From the NCBI RefSeq assembly GCF_042647465.1, contig NZ_JBHRVN010000004.1: a stretch of DNA of 64,000 nt; one strand, 5' to 3'. A program made the position numbers and the translations under genes. The notes under the pieces are model-generated. The model saw nothing but the letters and a program-made list of their open reading frames with translations. It made no database searches and was not told the origin of the DNA. Positions 15,781-25,156 of the stretch are shown here, one piece after another. The stretch comes from Wagnerdoeblera intermedia. GTDB lineage: Bacteria; Pseudomonadota; Alphaproteobacteria; Rhodobacterales; Rhodobacteraceae. The number at the start of each line of letters is the position of its first letter. Within the stretch, counting starts at the first letter, position 1.

Positions 15781-17162
15781 TCCAGAAGCTCCGAGAGCAC
15801 GGTATGCACCATCATCACATCCTCTTCGGTGCAGTCAAACTGCCCGACCTGCACGCGGATCACCAGACGGTCCTGGTGGCGGGTCTGTGTCAGATAAACC
15901 CGTCCGTCGTCATTGATCCGCGACAACAGGTCAAGCGTCGCCGCCTCGCCGTCGCGGTGCGCGAAGGTGAAAAGCGACAGCGCCGGGGCCGTCACAATCT
16001 CAAGATCGGGCAGTTCGGAGAGCAGGGCACAGAGCTGTCGGCTCCAGTTCACGTGGTTGCGGATGCGGTTGCGCAGATCCTCAAGCCCATGAGCGCGCAG
16101 CAAAAACCAAAGTTTCAACGCCCGGAACCGGCGCCCTAAGGGAACGGTCCATTCGTTGAAATTGACGACCTCATCCTGATCAGGGGTCTCAAGGTAGCTG
16201 GGGCGCAGGCCCAGGGTTTTGATCTGCTCATGCGGGTTTGCGATGAACTGCACCGCGCAGTCAAATTGCGCGCCGAGCCATTTATGGGGGTTAAACACTA
16301 CCGAATCCGCCCCTTCGATCCCCTCCCAGAGCAGGCGGAACTCCGGGCAGATCATGGCAGATCCGGCCCAGGCGGCATCGACATGCACGGGAAGACCGGC
16401 CTCTTTGGCGACGGCGATGAGTTCGGCCACGTGATCAAAGGCCCCCACCGAGGTGCCACCGACGCAAAGGATCACCCCTGCGGGCATCATGCCGGCTGCG
16501 CGGTCGGCTGCAATCGCGGCCTCAAGCAGATCGGGCCGCATCGACAGGCTGTCGTCGGTCGGAATTTTCACCAGGTTCTGCTGGCCGATCCCGGCCACGC
16601 GGGCCGCCTTATCAACGCTCGAATGGGTCTCGCCACTGGTATAAAGGCGCAGCACCGGCATGCCCGAAAGCCCGGCCTGAAGCCCGTGCCAGTTCAGCGC
16701 GCGCTCGCGCATGGTGAGCACGGCAGAGAGGGTGGCGGTGGTGGCGCTGTCGTGGATCGTTCCCGTAAAGCGATCGGGCAGGCCAAGTGCCTCGCGCAGC
16801 CAGACCATCATGGCCTGTTCCACCTCTGTGGCCGCCGGAGAGGTCTGCCAGATCATGCCCTGGCAGGCCATGGCATTGACCAGCTGCTCTGCCAGCATCG
16901 AGACGGGGGCGGCATTGGCGGGGAAATAGGCAAAGAACCGCGGGTGCTGCCAATGGGTCATACCCTGGGGGATCAGCCGGTTAAAATCGGCCCAGATCTC
17001 TTCCATGCTCTCCGGCAGTTCAGGAGCTTTGGGGGGAAGCGCATCGCGGATCGCGTTGCGCGGCGTGCGCGCCCGCACGGGGCGGTCACGCAGGTCCAGA
17101 TGATAGTCATGCGCCCAGTCGGCAGCAATCTTTGACCAATGACGCAGCTCATCATGGTTCAT
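15777..17162 (-). CDS. PLP-dependent group II amino acid decarboxylase (aromatic-type)
   Basis: Fold-type I PLP enzyme of the aromatic-L-amino-acid decarboxylase family, 461 aa. The PLP Lys is K294 in FNPHKWLGAQF, and the ring-contacting Asp is D262 in HVDAAWAGSAM. The substrate-site segment THWQHPRFFAYFPAN is near 69-83, and GETHSSVDKAARVAG near 177-191. Members make tryptamine, tyramine, dopamine or related amines; the substrate is not predictable. It overlaps the phosphatase gene upstream and the TPM gene downstream by four bases each, giving a tight three-gene unit. Confidence 0.88.
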   Translation of the reverse strand: MNHDELRHWSKIAADWAHDYHLDLRDRPVRARTPRNAIRDALPPKAPELPESMEEIWADFNRLIPQGMTHWQHPRFFAYFPANAAPVSMLAEQLVNAMACQGMIWQTSPAATEVEQAMMVWLREALGLPDRFTGTIHDSATTATLSAVLTMRERALNWHGLQAGLSGMPVLRLYTSGETHSSVDKAARVAGIGQQNLVKIPTDDSLSMRPDLLEAAIAADRAAGMMPAGVILCVGGTSVGAFDHVAELIAVAKEAGLPVHVDAAWAGSAMICPEFRLLWEGIEGADSVVFNPHKWLGAQFDCAVQFIANPHEQIKTLGLRPSYLETPDQDEVVNFNEWTVPLGRRFRALKLWFLLRAHGLEDLRNRIRNHVNWSRQLCALLSELPDLEIVTAPALSLFTFAHRDGEAATLDLLSRINDDGRVYLTQTRHQDRLVIRVQVGQFDCTEEDVMMVHTVLSELLE

Positions 17163-17824
17163 GCAGGTGTCTCCCCGGTCTTCGCCCTTGCAAGCCTGCG
17201 CACCGCGCCCGGCAGGGCGTCGAAGGCGTCAAACTTCACCGCAAAGGTGAGACGCTCCTCGGGCAGATGGCAATAGCCGCCGGTAAAAAAGGCAAAGGGA
17301 AATCCGGCGCGTCGCGCAGTTTCCTCATCCACCTCACTGTCGCCGATATAAAGAAGCGGGTGTCCGCCCAGCGCGTCAAAAGCGCTGAGCAGCGGGGCGG
17401 GATCGGGCTTTTTCACCGACAGGCTGTCGCCGCCGATCACAACCTCGAAAAATTCGGCAAGGCCGCAGGCCTTCAGAACGTCATGGGTGGGGCCGATATT
17501 TTTATTGGTGCAAAGGCCAAGACGATACCCTTCTGCCTTCAGCGCATTCAGCGCCTCATGCACCCCGGGATAAAGCCGGGTCTGTCCGTGATCGTAATAG
17601 CGCAGCATGGCCGCAAGCATCGGCTGCTGGCGCGCCTCACTGATGGCGTAATGCGCGCGGGCCTTGCCGATCAGCGCGGGAATGCCATTGCCGATAAAGC
17701 CGATGACCTGCGCCAGCGTCAGCGGGGCGAAGCCCTCTTCCTCAAGCACTTTGTTGAGCGCGAGGGCGATATCCGGGGCGCTGTCGATCAGCGTTCCGTC
17801 GAGGTCAAAGACAAGAGAGGGCAT
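17159..17824 (-). CDS. gph: Phosphoglycolate phosphatase (HAD family)
   Basis: Removes phosphate from 2-phosphoglycolate, clearing the product of Rubisco oxygenation or DNA repair. HAD motif I is FDLDGTLIDS with catalytic D7 and D9. Motif II is LCTNK, motif III KKPDPAPL, and motif IV IGDSEVDEETA. The start at 17824 (MPSLVFDLDG, 221 aa) is set by the HAD motif and a GGAG upstream. A longer frame to 17932 is not needed. It overlaps the PLP decarboxylase by four bases. A different HAD substrate remains possible. Confidence 0.87.
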   Translation of the reverse strand: MPSLVFDLDGTLIDSAPDIALALNKVLEEEGFAPLTLAQVIGFIGNGIPALIGKARAHYAISEARQQPMLAAMLRYYDHGQTRLYPGVHEALNALKAEGYRLGLCTNKNIGPTHDVLKACGLAEFFEVVIGGDSLSVKKPDPAPLLSAFDALGGHPLLYIGDSEVDEETARRAGFPFAFFTGGYCHLPEERLTFAVKFDAFDALPGAVRRLARAKTGETPA

Positions 17825-17893
17825 GGCAGAACTCCGGCGCAGATGGCCATGTTGTGCCTTCTCAGATTGCGGGGGTAAAGTGAATTTCCCATG

Positions 17894-17929
17894 AAAAAAC
17901 CGCGCCCTCCGGGTGGGAAGGGCGCGGCT
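17894..17929 (-). terminator. Terminator of asd
   Basis: CCGCGCCC / GGGCGCGG stem. On the minus strand the stem is followed by T6. It lies 22 bases past the asd stop. Confidence 0.85.
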
Positions 17930-17950
17930 CATTAACGGCTTTGGCTGCGA

Positions 17951-18973
17951 TCAGTCCTTTTTCAGGCAACGCTTGCCAAGAACTTCGGCGATCTGAACGG
18001 CGTTCAGCGCCGCGCCTTTGCGCAGGTTGTCCGAGACGCACCAGAAGTTCAGACCGTTCTCGATGGTGTTGTCCTGACGGATCCGCGAGACATAGGTCGC
18101 ATCTTCGCCCGCCGCTTCGACCGGGGTCATATAGCCGCCGGCTTCGCGCTTATCGATCACCAGAACGCCGGGGGCTTCGCGCAGAATCTCAGTCGCTTCT
18201 TCCCAGTCGAGGAAGTCTTCGGTCTCAATGTTGATCGATTCCGAGTGGCCGACAAAGACCGGAACGCGAACGCAGGTGGCCGAGACTTTGATCGAGGGAT
18301 CAAGGATCTTCTTGGTCTCAGCGACCATCTTCCATTCTTCTTTGGTGTCGCCCGAGTCGAGGAAGACGTCGATATGCGGGATCACGTTGAAAGCGATCTG
18401 CTTGGGATAGACGCTGGGGGCAACGTCCTGGCCGATGACGAAGAGACCTTTGGTCTGATTCCAAAGCTCATCCATCGCCTCTTTGCCGGTGCCCGACACC
18501 GACTGATAGGTCGAGACGACAACGCGTTTGATCTTCGCGCGGTCGTGCAGCGGCTTGAGAGCCACAACCATCTGCGCGGTCGAGCAGTTCGGGTTGGCGA
18601 TGATGTTTTTCTTCGCGTAGCCGTCAACCGCTTCTGCGTTCACTTCCGGCACGACCAGCGGGACGTCCGGGTCATAGCGGTAGAGCGACGAGTTATCGAT
18701 GACGACGCAGCCCGCTGCAGCCGCTTTGGGCGCGTAAACTTTCGTTGCATCCGAGCCGATTGCAAAGAGCGCAATGTCCCAGCCGGTGAAATCGAAAGTG
18801 TCGAGGTCCTTAGTCTTCAAAGTTCGGTCGCCGAAAGATACTTCGGTCCCGAGCGATTTACGCGACGCCAGTGCCGCGATCTCATCAACCGGGAATTCAC
18901 GCTCAGCAAGGATCGAGAGCATTTCTTTGCCCACGTTCCCCGTAGCGCCCACGACAACGACTTTGTAGCCCAT
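17951..18973 (-). CDS. asd: Aspartate-semialdehyde dehydrogenase
   Basis: NADPH-dependent reduction of aspartyl phosphate to aspartate semialdehyde, the branch point to lysine/diaminopimelate, threonine and methionine. The nucleotide-binding GATGNVGKEM is at residues 9-18, the catalytic Cys is C130 in NPNCSTAQ, and a late His is in VGHSESINIE. The second of two adjacent ATGs (18973) was chosen: AAGGAGG is five bases ahead of it but only two ahead of the first (18976). It is 340 aa. It is monocistronic with its own terminator. Confidence 0.95.
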   Translation of the reverse strand: MGYKVVVVGATGNVGKEMLSILAEREFPVDEIAALASRKSLGTEVSFGDRTLKTKDLDTFDFTGWDIALFAIGSDATKVYAPKAAAAGCVVIDNSSLYRYDPDVPLVVPEVNAEAVDGYAKKNIIANPNCSTAQMVVALKPLHDRAKIKRVVVSTYQSVSGTGKEAMDELWNQTKGLFVIGQDVAPSVYPKQIAFNVIPHIDVFLDSGDTKEEWKMVAETKKILDPSIKVSATCVRVPVFVGHSESINIETEDFLDWEEATEILREAPGVLVIDKREAGGYMTPVEAAGEDATYVSRIRQDNTIENGLNFWCVSDNLRKGAALNAVQIAEVLGKRCLKKD

Positions 18974-19174
18974 CATGGCCTCCTTAAAGACATAAGCCCC
19001 GCCGCACGATCGTCGGGGCAGGGAGGGGCTTACCCGAAGGGGGGGCCGGGGGGAAGGGAAACTCCGGGACAGGGGTTAACAAAATGACGAAAAACACAAC
19101 ATTTCGTCGGTTCGCTCGTCAGAACGCAGCAAACCACCGACAGGCAGGCCCTGCAGGCGGATGTTGCTTAAAAA

Positions 19175-21463
19175 TCAGGCGTTGAGTGGCGGGGTTATTT
19201 GATCTTCCGCGGTTTCGGCGGCCTTTTCATCGTCAATGGTGAAGTGAAAGCCCTTCGGCAGGCTCTCTGCAAAGGCAATGTGATCGGGCACCACGCCGGG
19301 GCCGGCGGTAAAAACCGCGCCGCCAAAATGCGGGGTCAGTCGGGACAACCGCCTCAGACGCTCTCCGGTCAACTCCTGATAAAAGGCTTCAAATTTTTCG
19401 GTGGCGCGCAGCTCAGCGATTTTGGCGCGATGGGCGGCGACGGCGGCCTCATGGGCGGCGCGAATTTCAGGATCGGCCATCAGCCGCTCCCATTCGGCCT
19501 GCAGCAGGGGCAGGCGGTTCCGGAGGCTGCAGTCTTCAACGACATTGTGGTTCATCCGAAACCAGTAGTGCAGCCCCTGATCGCGGTCGACGTGGTTCAC
19601 CCGGCCACGGTCGCGTTTCACAAGAAAGCTCTCCGCAGAACGGACGGCGTAGTGGTTCAGTTGCACCCAGTCATAGCCCCAGGTCTCATTGGTTGAGCGC
19701 CAGCCGTTGCGGTAGATCTCTTTCGGCATCCGTTTGCCGGATCCGGTCAGCCAGATGATGCTTTCCCACAGATCCGGGCGCAGCCCCTTGGGGCGGTGAA
19801 CGCCGAGTTTTTTGAAGATGTCGATCGTGCGAAAAAGGGTCTTAAACCCCCAGGCCTGATGCGGCTTGCGGATCAGTTCCGGCGCGCAGCGCGTGAACTG
19901 GCTGATCATGAAGCGATCCTCGAACCCGGCCACATCGCCATTGCCAAAAAGCCGCCAGGTCAATGAGATCATATTGGCACCGGGTGCGGCCTCTTCCATG
20001 GCGGCGAAGAGTGTCGGCAGGCGGCCATCCCCCAGTTTGATATTGATGAATTCATCGACATCCATGCAGATCGCCCAGTCAGACTGCCGGATCACAGGCT
20101 CAGTCTCTGCGGCCTGTAGTGCCGCGTGCTGGGGCTTTAACTCTCCCCCAGGAACCCAGGGGTTCACGCGATGCTGCACCAGCCCCTTGCGTTGCAGCAT
20201 TTCCAGCAGGGTATCGGTGCCGTCGGTGCAATCATTTGTATAGATCAGAAAATCGGTGACCCCTATGGCACGGTGCCAGGCCAGCCACTCCAGAATGAAG
20301 GGCGCTTCATTCTTCATCGTGGTGACGATGGCGGTTCTCGGCTCGGCGGGCGGGGTGAGGGCGGGGGCGACTGAGACCGGCGGACGCACGGGTTTATGCC
20401 CGAAGAGATCCCCCGCCATGGCCAGCAGGGCCGGATCTTCGATCAGAGAGGTTTTGGGGGCCAGCTCCCCCGCGCTGCGGTCGGGAATGCGCAGGGCCAT
20501 TGCGCGCAGGAAAGGCGCGACCAGGCTGCGATCGGGGCGGGCATAGGAGACGCGCCGGACCCGCCAGGTCTTCTCCAGTCCCGCGCGTTCAGGCGCCACG
20601 GCCCAGCGCGCCACGGCGTGGCGGGCGTCGAACTGACGACAGATGTGATCTGCAAAGACAGGCTCTGCACCGGGACGGATGCGCCAGGGATAGATGCGCT
20701 GCCCGATCAGCAGGATCACCCCCTCGGGGGCCGCCGCCGTGCGGCTGAAAAGATCCGCCTCGCCCTCTGCCCGGGGGGGCAGCCAGTCGCAGGGGTCGAG
20801 CAGCGCGACCGCCCGCGCCGAGCGCAGGAAGCGCCACTTCAGCGCCTCATGCAGTGCCATCTCGCCCAAAGGCGCCCGGAAGGGGTCCGGCTCTGGCGGC
20901 GTCATTCGGTCTTTGCCCGGTGCATCCGGGGCGAGGAAGGGATGGCTTTCCGGCCCGAGGCCCGGCTTTCCGGTCGGAAAATCAGGCTCCACCACCAGGA
21001 TACGCAGCGGGCTTCCGGCCATAAGGGCCTGCAGCGCCCGGGCGAAATCCCCGGTCTCAGGGCCAGGGGGGGCACGATTGACGATCAGCGCGCCGGTCAG
21101 TCCGTGATGGGTTGCGTGATAGCTCAGCCAGTCGCGCAGCATGGCCGGCGTTTCAGCCACGCGCAGCGCCAGCGCCACATTGCAACCGGCCAGAAATGCG
21201 CGGTCATCGGGAAGCCCCGGCGCAGGCGCCCCTTCCAGATCGGCGAGCCAGCTGCCGGAAATCTCGCGCAGTTCACGCAGCTTTCCCGTCCGTGGCAGGG
21301 CCGAGAGCACCGCTTCCTTTGAGCTGCCCCGCGCGAAGATCAGCCGCACGCGCCCCGGCTCAGCTCCATCCGCGATCGCGTCAAGCAGAACGGCGCCTGA
21401 GGGGCAGATCTGCGCCCGGAGACTGCGGCGCAGGAAGAGGGCAGGGTCAGGATTTTGAGGCAT
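19175..21463 (-). CDS. Glycosyltransferase family 2 protein with duplicated, degenerate N-terminal half
   Basis: A 762-aa protein whose C-terminal part is a GT2-type (Glyco_tranf_2_4-like) domain: AIVTTMKNEAPFILEWLAWH at 378-397, IYTNDCTDGTDTLL, and the metal-binding DVDE at 468-471. The N-terminal 370 residues look like a worn copy of the same fold: PAMLRDWLSYHATHHGL matches APFILEWLAWHRAIGV, and ALLDPCDWL stands where CMDVDEF should be. The ATG at 21463 was preferred to a TTG at 21547; neither has a strong ribosome-binding site. It faces away from the next glycosyltransferase gene. A role in surface polysaccharide synthesis is inferred from neighbours. Confidence 0.78.
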   Translation of the reverse strand: MPQNPDPALFLRRSLRAQICPSGAVLLDAIADGAEPGRVRLIFARGSSKEAVLSALPRTGKLRELREISGSWLADLEGAPAPGLPDDRAFLAGCNVALALRVAETPAMLRDWLSYHATHHGLTGALIVNRAPPGPETGDFARALQALMAGSPLRILVVEPDFPTGKPGLGPESHPFLAPDAPGKDRMTPPEPDPFRAPLGEMALHEALKWRFLRSARAVALLDPCDWLPPRAEGEADLFSRTAAAPEGVILLIGQRIYPWRIRPGAEPVFADHICRQFDARHAVARWAVAPERAGLEKTWRVRRVSYARPDRSLVAPFLRAMALRIPDRSAGELAPKTSLIEDPALLAMAGDLFGHKPVRPPVSVAPALTPPAEPRTAIVTTMKNEAPFILEWLAWHRAIGVTDFLIYTNDCTDGTDTLLEMLQRKGLVQHRVNPWVPGGELKPQHAALQAAETEPVIRQSDWAICMDVDEFINIKLGDGRLPTLFAAMEEAAPGANMISLTWRLFGNGDVAGFEDRFMISQFTRCAPELIRKPHQAWGFKTLFRTIDIFKKLGVHRPKGLRPDLWESIIWLTGSGKRMPKEIYRNGWRSTNETWGYDWVQLNHYAVRSAESFLVKRDRGRVNHVDRDQGLHYWFRMNHNVVEDCSLRNRLPLLQAEWERLMADPEIRAAHEAAVAAHRAKIAELRATEKFEAFYQELTGERLRRLSRLTPHFGGAVFTAGPGVVPDHIAFAESLPKGFHFTIDDEKAAETAEDQITPPLNA

Positions 21464-21604
21464 TTCGCAGCATCCGGGCTGATGTCCGCCACAGAGTTGC
21501 ACCCGGAATGTTAAGGAACCAGTGCGAAAATCAAAACCTGAAGACAAATTCCGACCGGATTATCATGTTATCCGGAGAGTGCGGCAGGCAGGGGGCTTCG
21601 GGCT

Positions 21605-23833
21605 ATGGGCAGGGACTACAGGATCGGCGCGCTGTGGATCGGCGGCAGTCTGAGCTATCTTGAGCAGCTCTGCCTGAAAAGCTTTGTCGATGCCGGGCAG
21701 CCTATCGTGCTCTACACCTATGAGGGCGTCACCAATCCGCCCGCCGGCGTCGAGTTGCGTGACGCCGCTGAGATCCTGCCGCTGACCGGGTTTCTGCGCC
21801 ATGGCCGCACGGGCTCTCCGGCGCTGCATTCCGATCTCTTTCGCTATCACATGCTGGCAAAGCAGCCCGATATGATCTGGGCGGATACCGATGCCTATTG
21901 TCTGCGCCCCTTCACCACGCCGAACGGGCATTTCTACGCCTGGGAGAGTGATCACGGTTTGAACGGCGGCGTTCTGGGTCTGCCCCCCGACAGTGAGACT
22001 CTGCGTGCGCTCCTGGACTTTACCTCTGATGAATATGCCATTCCGCCCTGGTTCAGCGCCGCCGAGCAGGACCGTCTGCGAATGCTGCGCGACGCGGGCG
22101 CGCCCGTTCATGCGGCGGATCAGCCCTGGGGCGTCTGGGGCCCGGCGGCGCTGACCCATTTTCTGAAGGCGACGGGTGAGGTGAAATACGCCCTGCCACG
22201 GGTGGCGCTTTATCCCTTTCACTACCGCGACCGGCGGCAGATGTTGAAGCCGGGGGTGCGGATTGAGGATTATGTCACCGCAGAGACTTACTCCGTTCAT
22301 TTCTATGGGCGGCGGATGCGGGCCCGCATTCTCTCCACAGAGCCCGAGGGTGTGCCGCGTCCGGGCAGCGTCATCGGGCGTCTTTTGAAGGCGCATGGCA
22401 TTGATCCGCGCGCAGCCCCGCTGCCGGGGTTTGTGGCTGCCGGGAAACTCCTGCCTGCTGAGGCGCCCCCGGCGATGCCCCCCGCGCTTGCGGTCGCAGA
22501 GGCTGAGGAACTGTCGCTCACCTCTGTTGCGGATCTGACGGGGGCTGCGGTCGGGGATCTTCTGGCACTCTGGCAAAAGACCGGCTGCGACATCAGTCTT
22601 TTCGATGCGGATCCCTCAGGGCCTTTCGCGGGGGGCGGCTCTGCGGGGGCCACGAGTGACAGCCTTCTGTCCCGGGGGGTGCCAGCCGGAAAGCTGCATC
22701 TGATTTCGGGGCCGGAAGATATTCGCCCCGTTGATCTGATCCTCAACCTCGATGGTTTCGGGGCGCGGTGGAAGCAGCCGCTGTCACCCGTGGTGATCGG
22801 GGCGCTGAGCCATGCGGACACGCTTTTGCTGAGTGATATCCGCAAAGGCCGCGGTGCCTGGCACTGGCTTAAAGCGCTCGGACCCACAGAGGCGCTGGGC
22901 GAGGCCGCCGGACTGACACGGGTTTGCACGCGCACTGCGAAAAGTGAGGTGCAGCCCGGCTGGGCAGGTCTGGCCCGGGAACTGGCGGGCGATACCGGTT
23001 TTTTTGAGGATCTTGGCGAGCACAGTTTCCTCTTCATCCCCCGCTCTGAGAAGGTGCTGGTCGTCACCTTCGACAATCTCGATATTGCGATGAACAAGCG
23101 GGAAGACCGTCGTCCATGGGGATTTGACTTTATCGAAAAGCAGGGCTGGTCGATGCTGGGCGTGATGGCCGCAGGCTGGACCTGGTATCGCGATCGCGCT
23201 GTCAGCGCGATGTTTGAGCGGCTGCGTGACGAAGGTTTTTTTGCGCGTTTCGAACGGGTTGTCTTTTACGGGGCCTCGATGGGCGGCTATGCGGCGGCGG
23301 CTTTTTCGGGGGCGGCGCCGGGGGCAGCAGTGGTGGCAATCTCGCCGCAATCCACCCTGGATCGCAGCCTCGTGCCCTGGGAAAGCCGGTATAAAACCGC
23401 CTGGGGGCGTGATTTTTCCGGGCCTTTCGGCGATGCGGCAGAGGTGAGTTCCGCAGCGTCGAAGCTGGTGGTGCTTTATGATCCCTATGAGCCGCTCGAT
23501 GCCGCACATGTGGCGCGGTTCAGGGGTGGTAATGTGATGCGGCTTCCGGCGCCGCTTCTGGGGCATCGGCTCGGCTCATCGCTCTCGCAGATGGGGGTCC
23601 TGTCTGAGATCATCCTCGCCGCGCTTGATGGCAGCCTTAAGCCGCAGGAGTTCTACAGGGCTCTGCGCGCGCGGCGCAGCTTTCCGCGCTATCAGCGGGA
23701 GTTGTTCGCCAAAGCCATGGCAAGAGGGCATCGCAAACTGGCCCTGCGCATGGCGGAGCGCGCTTTGCAGCTGAATGACAACCGGCCGCTGCGCCAGGCC
23801 CTGCGTCAGGCGCGTGCCGGGGGAGAGGGCTGA
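21605..23833 (+). CDS. Glycosyltransferase (DXD sugar-binding type) fused to an alpha/beta-hydrolase-like domain
   Basis: A 742-aa two-domain protein. The N-terminal part resembles the Gly_transf_sug/GT32 type: HSDLFRYHMLAKQPD followed by the DXD motif WADTDAYCLRPF (D94, D96). A middle segment (about 300-450) is unassigned. The C-terminal part (about 475-690) looks like an alpha/beta hydrolase with nucleophile elbow GASMGG (S558) and a later LYDPYEPLD and GHRLG that could supply acid and His. A helical tail with a TPR-like repeat ends it. It is probably cytoplasmic. It lies between the GT2 gene and the OPX/KpsS genes, suggesting polysaccharide work. Confidence 0.72.
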   Translation: MGRDYRIGALWIGGSLSYLEQLCLKSFVDAGQPIVLYTYEGVTNPPAGVELRDAAEILPLTGFLRHGRTGSPALHSDLFRYHMLAKQPDMIWADTDAYCLRPFTTPNGHFYAWESDHGLNGGVLGLPPDSETLRALLDFTSDEYAIPPWFSAAEQDRLRMLRDAGAPVHAADQPWGVWGPAALTHFLKATGEVKYALPRVALYPFHYRDRRQMLKPGVRIEDYVTAETYSVHFYGRRMRARILSTEPEGVPRPGSVIGRLLKAHGIDPRAAPLPGFVAAGKLLPAEAPPAMPPALAVAEAEELSLTSVADLTGAAVGDLLALWQKTGCDISLFDADPSGPFAGGGSAGATSDSLLSRGVPAGKLHLISGPEDIRPVDLILNLDGFGARWKQPLSPVVIGALSHADTLLLSDIRKGRGAWHWLKALGPTEALGEAAGLTRVCTRTAKSEVQPGWAGLARELAGDTGFFEDLGEHSFLFIPRSEKVLVVTFDNLDIAMNKREDRRPWGFDFIEKQGWSMLGVMAAGWTWYRDRAVSAMFERLRDEGFFARFERVVFYGASMGGYAAAAFSGAAPGAAVVAISPQSTLDRSLVPWESRYKTAWGRDFSGPFGDAAEVSSAASKLVVLYDPYEPLDAAHVARFRGGNVMRLPAPLLGHRLGSSLSQMGVLSEIILAALDGSLKPQEFYRALRARRSFPRYQRELFAKAMARGHRKLALRMAERALQLNDNRPLRQALRQARAGGEG

Positions 23834-23872
23834 CGGCCGTCGGGCAGGGGGAGCGTCTGCCCGGCCAGGTCA

Positions 23873-23903
23873 TAAAAAACCGGCCCGCAGGGGGTCGGTT
23901 CTG
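23873..23903 (-). terminator. Terminator of the OPX lipoprotein gene
   Basis: On the minus strand AACCGACCC / GGGCCGGTT (one G-T pair) followed by T5-6. It lies 18 bases past the stop. Confidence 0.75.
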
Positions 23904-23920
23904 ATCCCATGTCGCTGCGC

Positions 23921-25057
23921 TCAACCGCCTGAGGCGGAGCGCAGGCTGTCCGCCGCAGAGCTTGCGCCGGTCAGCGCGCTCAGGGTTTTTTGCCACTGCA
24001 CGTAAGGTGCTTCGGTCACATAGACGGTGTCTCCGTCCCGCACCACGAAATCGCGGGCGTGGAACATCCCCATGGGCTGCGTCAGATCCAGCACATAGAC
24101 CATCCGCTGGTCACCCTGCAGATCACTGCGGCCAAGCACCTTGTTGGCGATGCTCGCAGGCTCATTACGGAAGACGAAAACGCCCGTCGGATCGGCCAGA
24201 TAGGTGTTCAGCCCCCCGACCTGGGCAATCGCCTCAATAGCCGAGAGGGTGCGGGTGTCAAAAGGAACGCGGGTCTGGGTGCCGGTCGCCCCCAGGGCCA
24301 CAAAGGCGCGGCGGTCTTCTTCGACGACGATCTTATCGCCCGGGCGCAGGGCGATATCCGCCTTCGGGTTTTCATAGATATCCTGCAGCCAGACCTTGCG
24401 GGTGGTGCCCCCGCGGGTCACGCGGACCTGGGCCACGGCCGGCTGAATCGAGACACCGCCTGCGCGTGAGAGCATGCCCAGAAGCGAGCGGGTCGGTCGC
24501 TCAATCGCATAGACTCCCTGCGCGGTCACGCCGCCAGAGACCGATACGGTCGAGCCGTCACCGGCCAGGCGTGAGACCATGACCTGCGGATCCGGGGTCT
24601 GGCTTTCAAGCTCTTTGGTGATGGCGGCGCGCAGCTGGTCCGGCGTGCGGCCTGCGGCTTTCAGGCGCCCGGCATAGGGGACGAAGATATAGCCCTGATC
24701 GTCCACCTGAACATCGGTCAGCACCGAGAGCCGCTCTCCGGCCACGGAGAGCAGGGGCTCATCTTTGACGTTCTCAAAGATATTGAGGTTGACCACATCG
24801 CCGGGGTTGATGCGATCTGCCGTCACGCGGCCCGCGGCGGCAAAACTTTGCGGGAAGCTCAGATCGGGGACCACGGCGGTGGCGCGGGTCACACGGTCAT
24901 TGACGGAGACGACAAAGGCATCGCCCTGCTGCATGACGCTGCCGGCGAAAATTTCGCGCTTGCTGGGTCCCGACCTGGGCAGGCCGCAGCCTGCGAGGGC
25001 GATCACGCAAAGGCTCAGGACCAGACGACTGGCCCCGGATCTGACTTCTGATCTCAC
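23921..25057 (-). CDS. Polysaccharide export outer-membrane lipoprotein (OPX/Wza-KpsD family)
   Basis: Secreted lipoprotein with a lipobox LAGC (acylated C24). The polysaccharide export domain (about 70-165) includes DRINPGDVVNLNIFENV and DDQGYIFVPYAGRLKAAG. Two SLBB-like repeats follow: VSVSGGVTAQGVYAI...LLGMLSRAGG and VALGATGTQTRVPF...AIEAIAQVGG. The C-terminal part has FVVRDGDTVYVTEAPY. It forms the outer-membrane channel for a capsule or exopolysaccharide. The KpsS-like gene lies 99 bases upstream on the same strand, pointing to capsule export. The ABC transporter and KpsC partners are not in the window. Confidence 0.9.
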   Translation of the reverse strand: MRSEVRSGASRLVLSLCVIALAGCGLPRSGPSKREIFAGSVMQQGDAFVVSVNDRVTRATAVVPDLSFPQSFAAAGRVTADRINPGDVVNLNIFENVKDEPLLSVAGERLSVLTDVQVDDQGYIFVPYAGRLKAAGRTPDQLRAAITKELESQTPDPQVMVSRLAGDGSTVSVSGGVTAQGVYAIERPTRSLLGMLSRAGGVSIQPAVAQVRVTRGGTTRKVWLQDIYENPKADIALRPGDKIVVEEDRRAFVALGATGTQTRVPFDTRTLSAIEAIAQVGGLNTYLADPTGVFVFRNEPASIANKVLGRSDLQGDQRMVYVLDLTQPMGMFHARDFVVRDGDTVYVTEAPYVQWQKTLSALTGASSAADSLRSASGG

Positions 25058-25156
25058 TGCTCGGTCTCCTCGTCGGACCTGTTTTATATTTTGGCACTCA
25101 CGCTAGCCGAACATGCTGCACCGTTCCAGTACACAATGTCGCACCCCCTCTGATGG

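Noticed and set aside
19084..19185. 33-codon frame MTKNTTFRRF... before asd, with a GACGAAA/TTTCGTC hairpin
   Set aside because: No ribosome-binding site and no conserved look; the hairpin is short (7 bases) and may be chance, though it could be an operator of asd.
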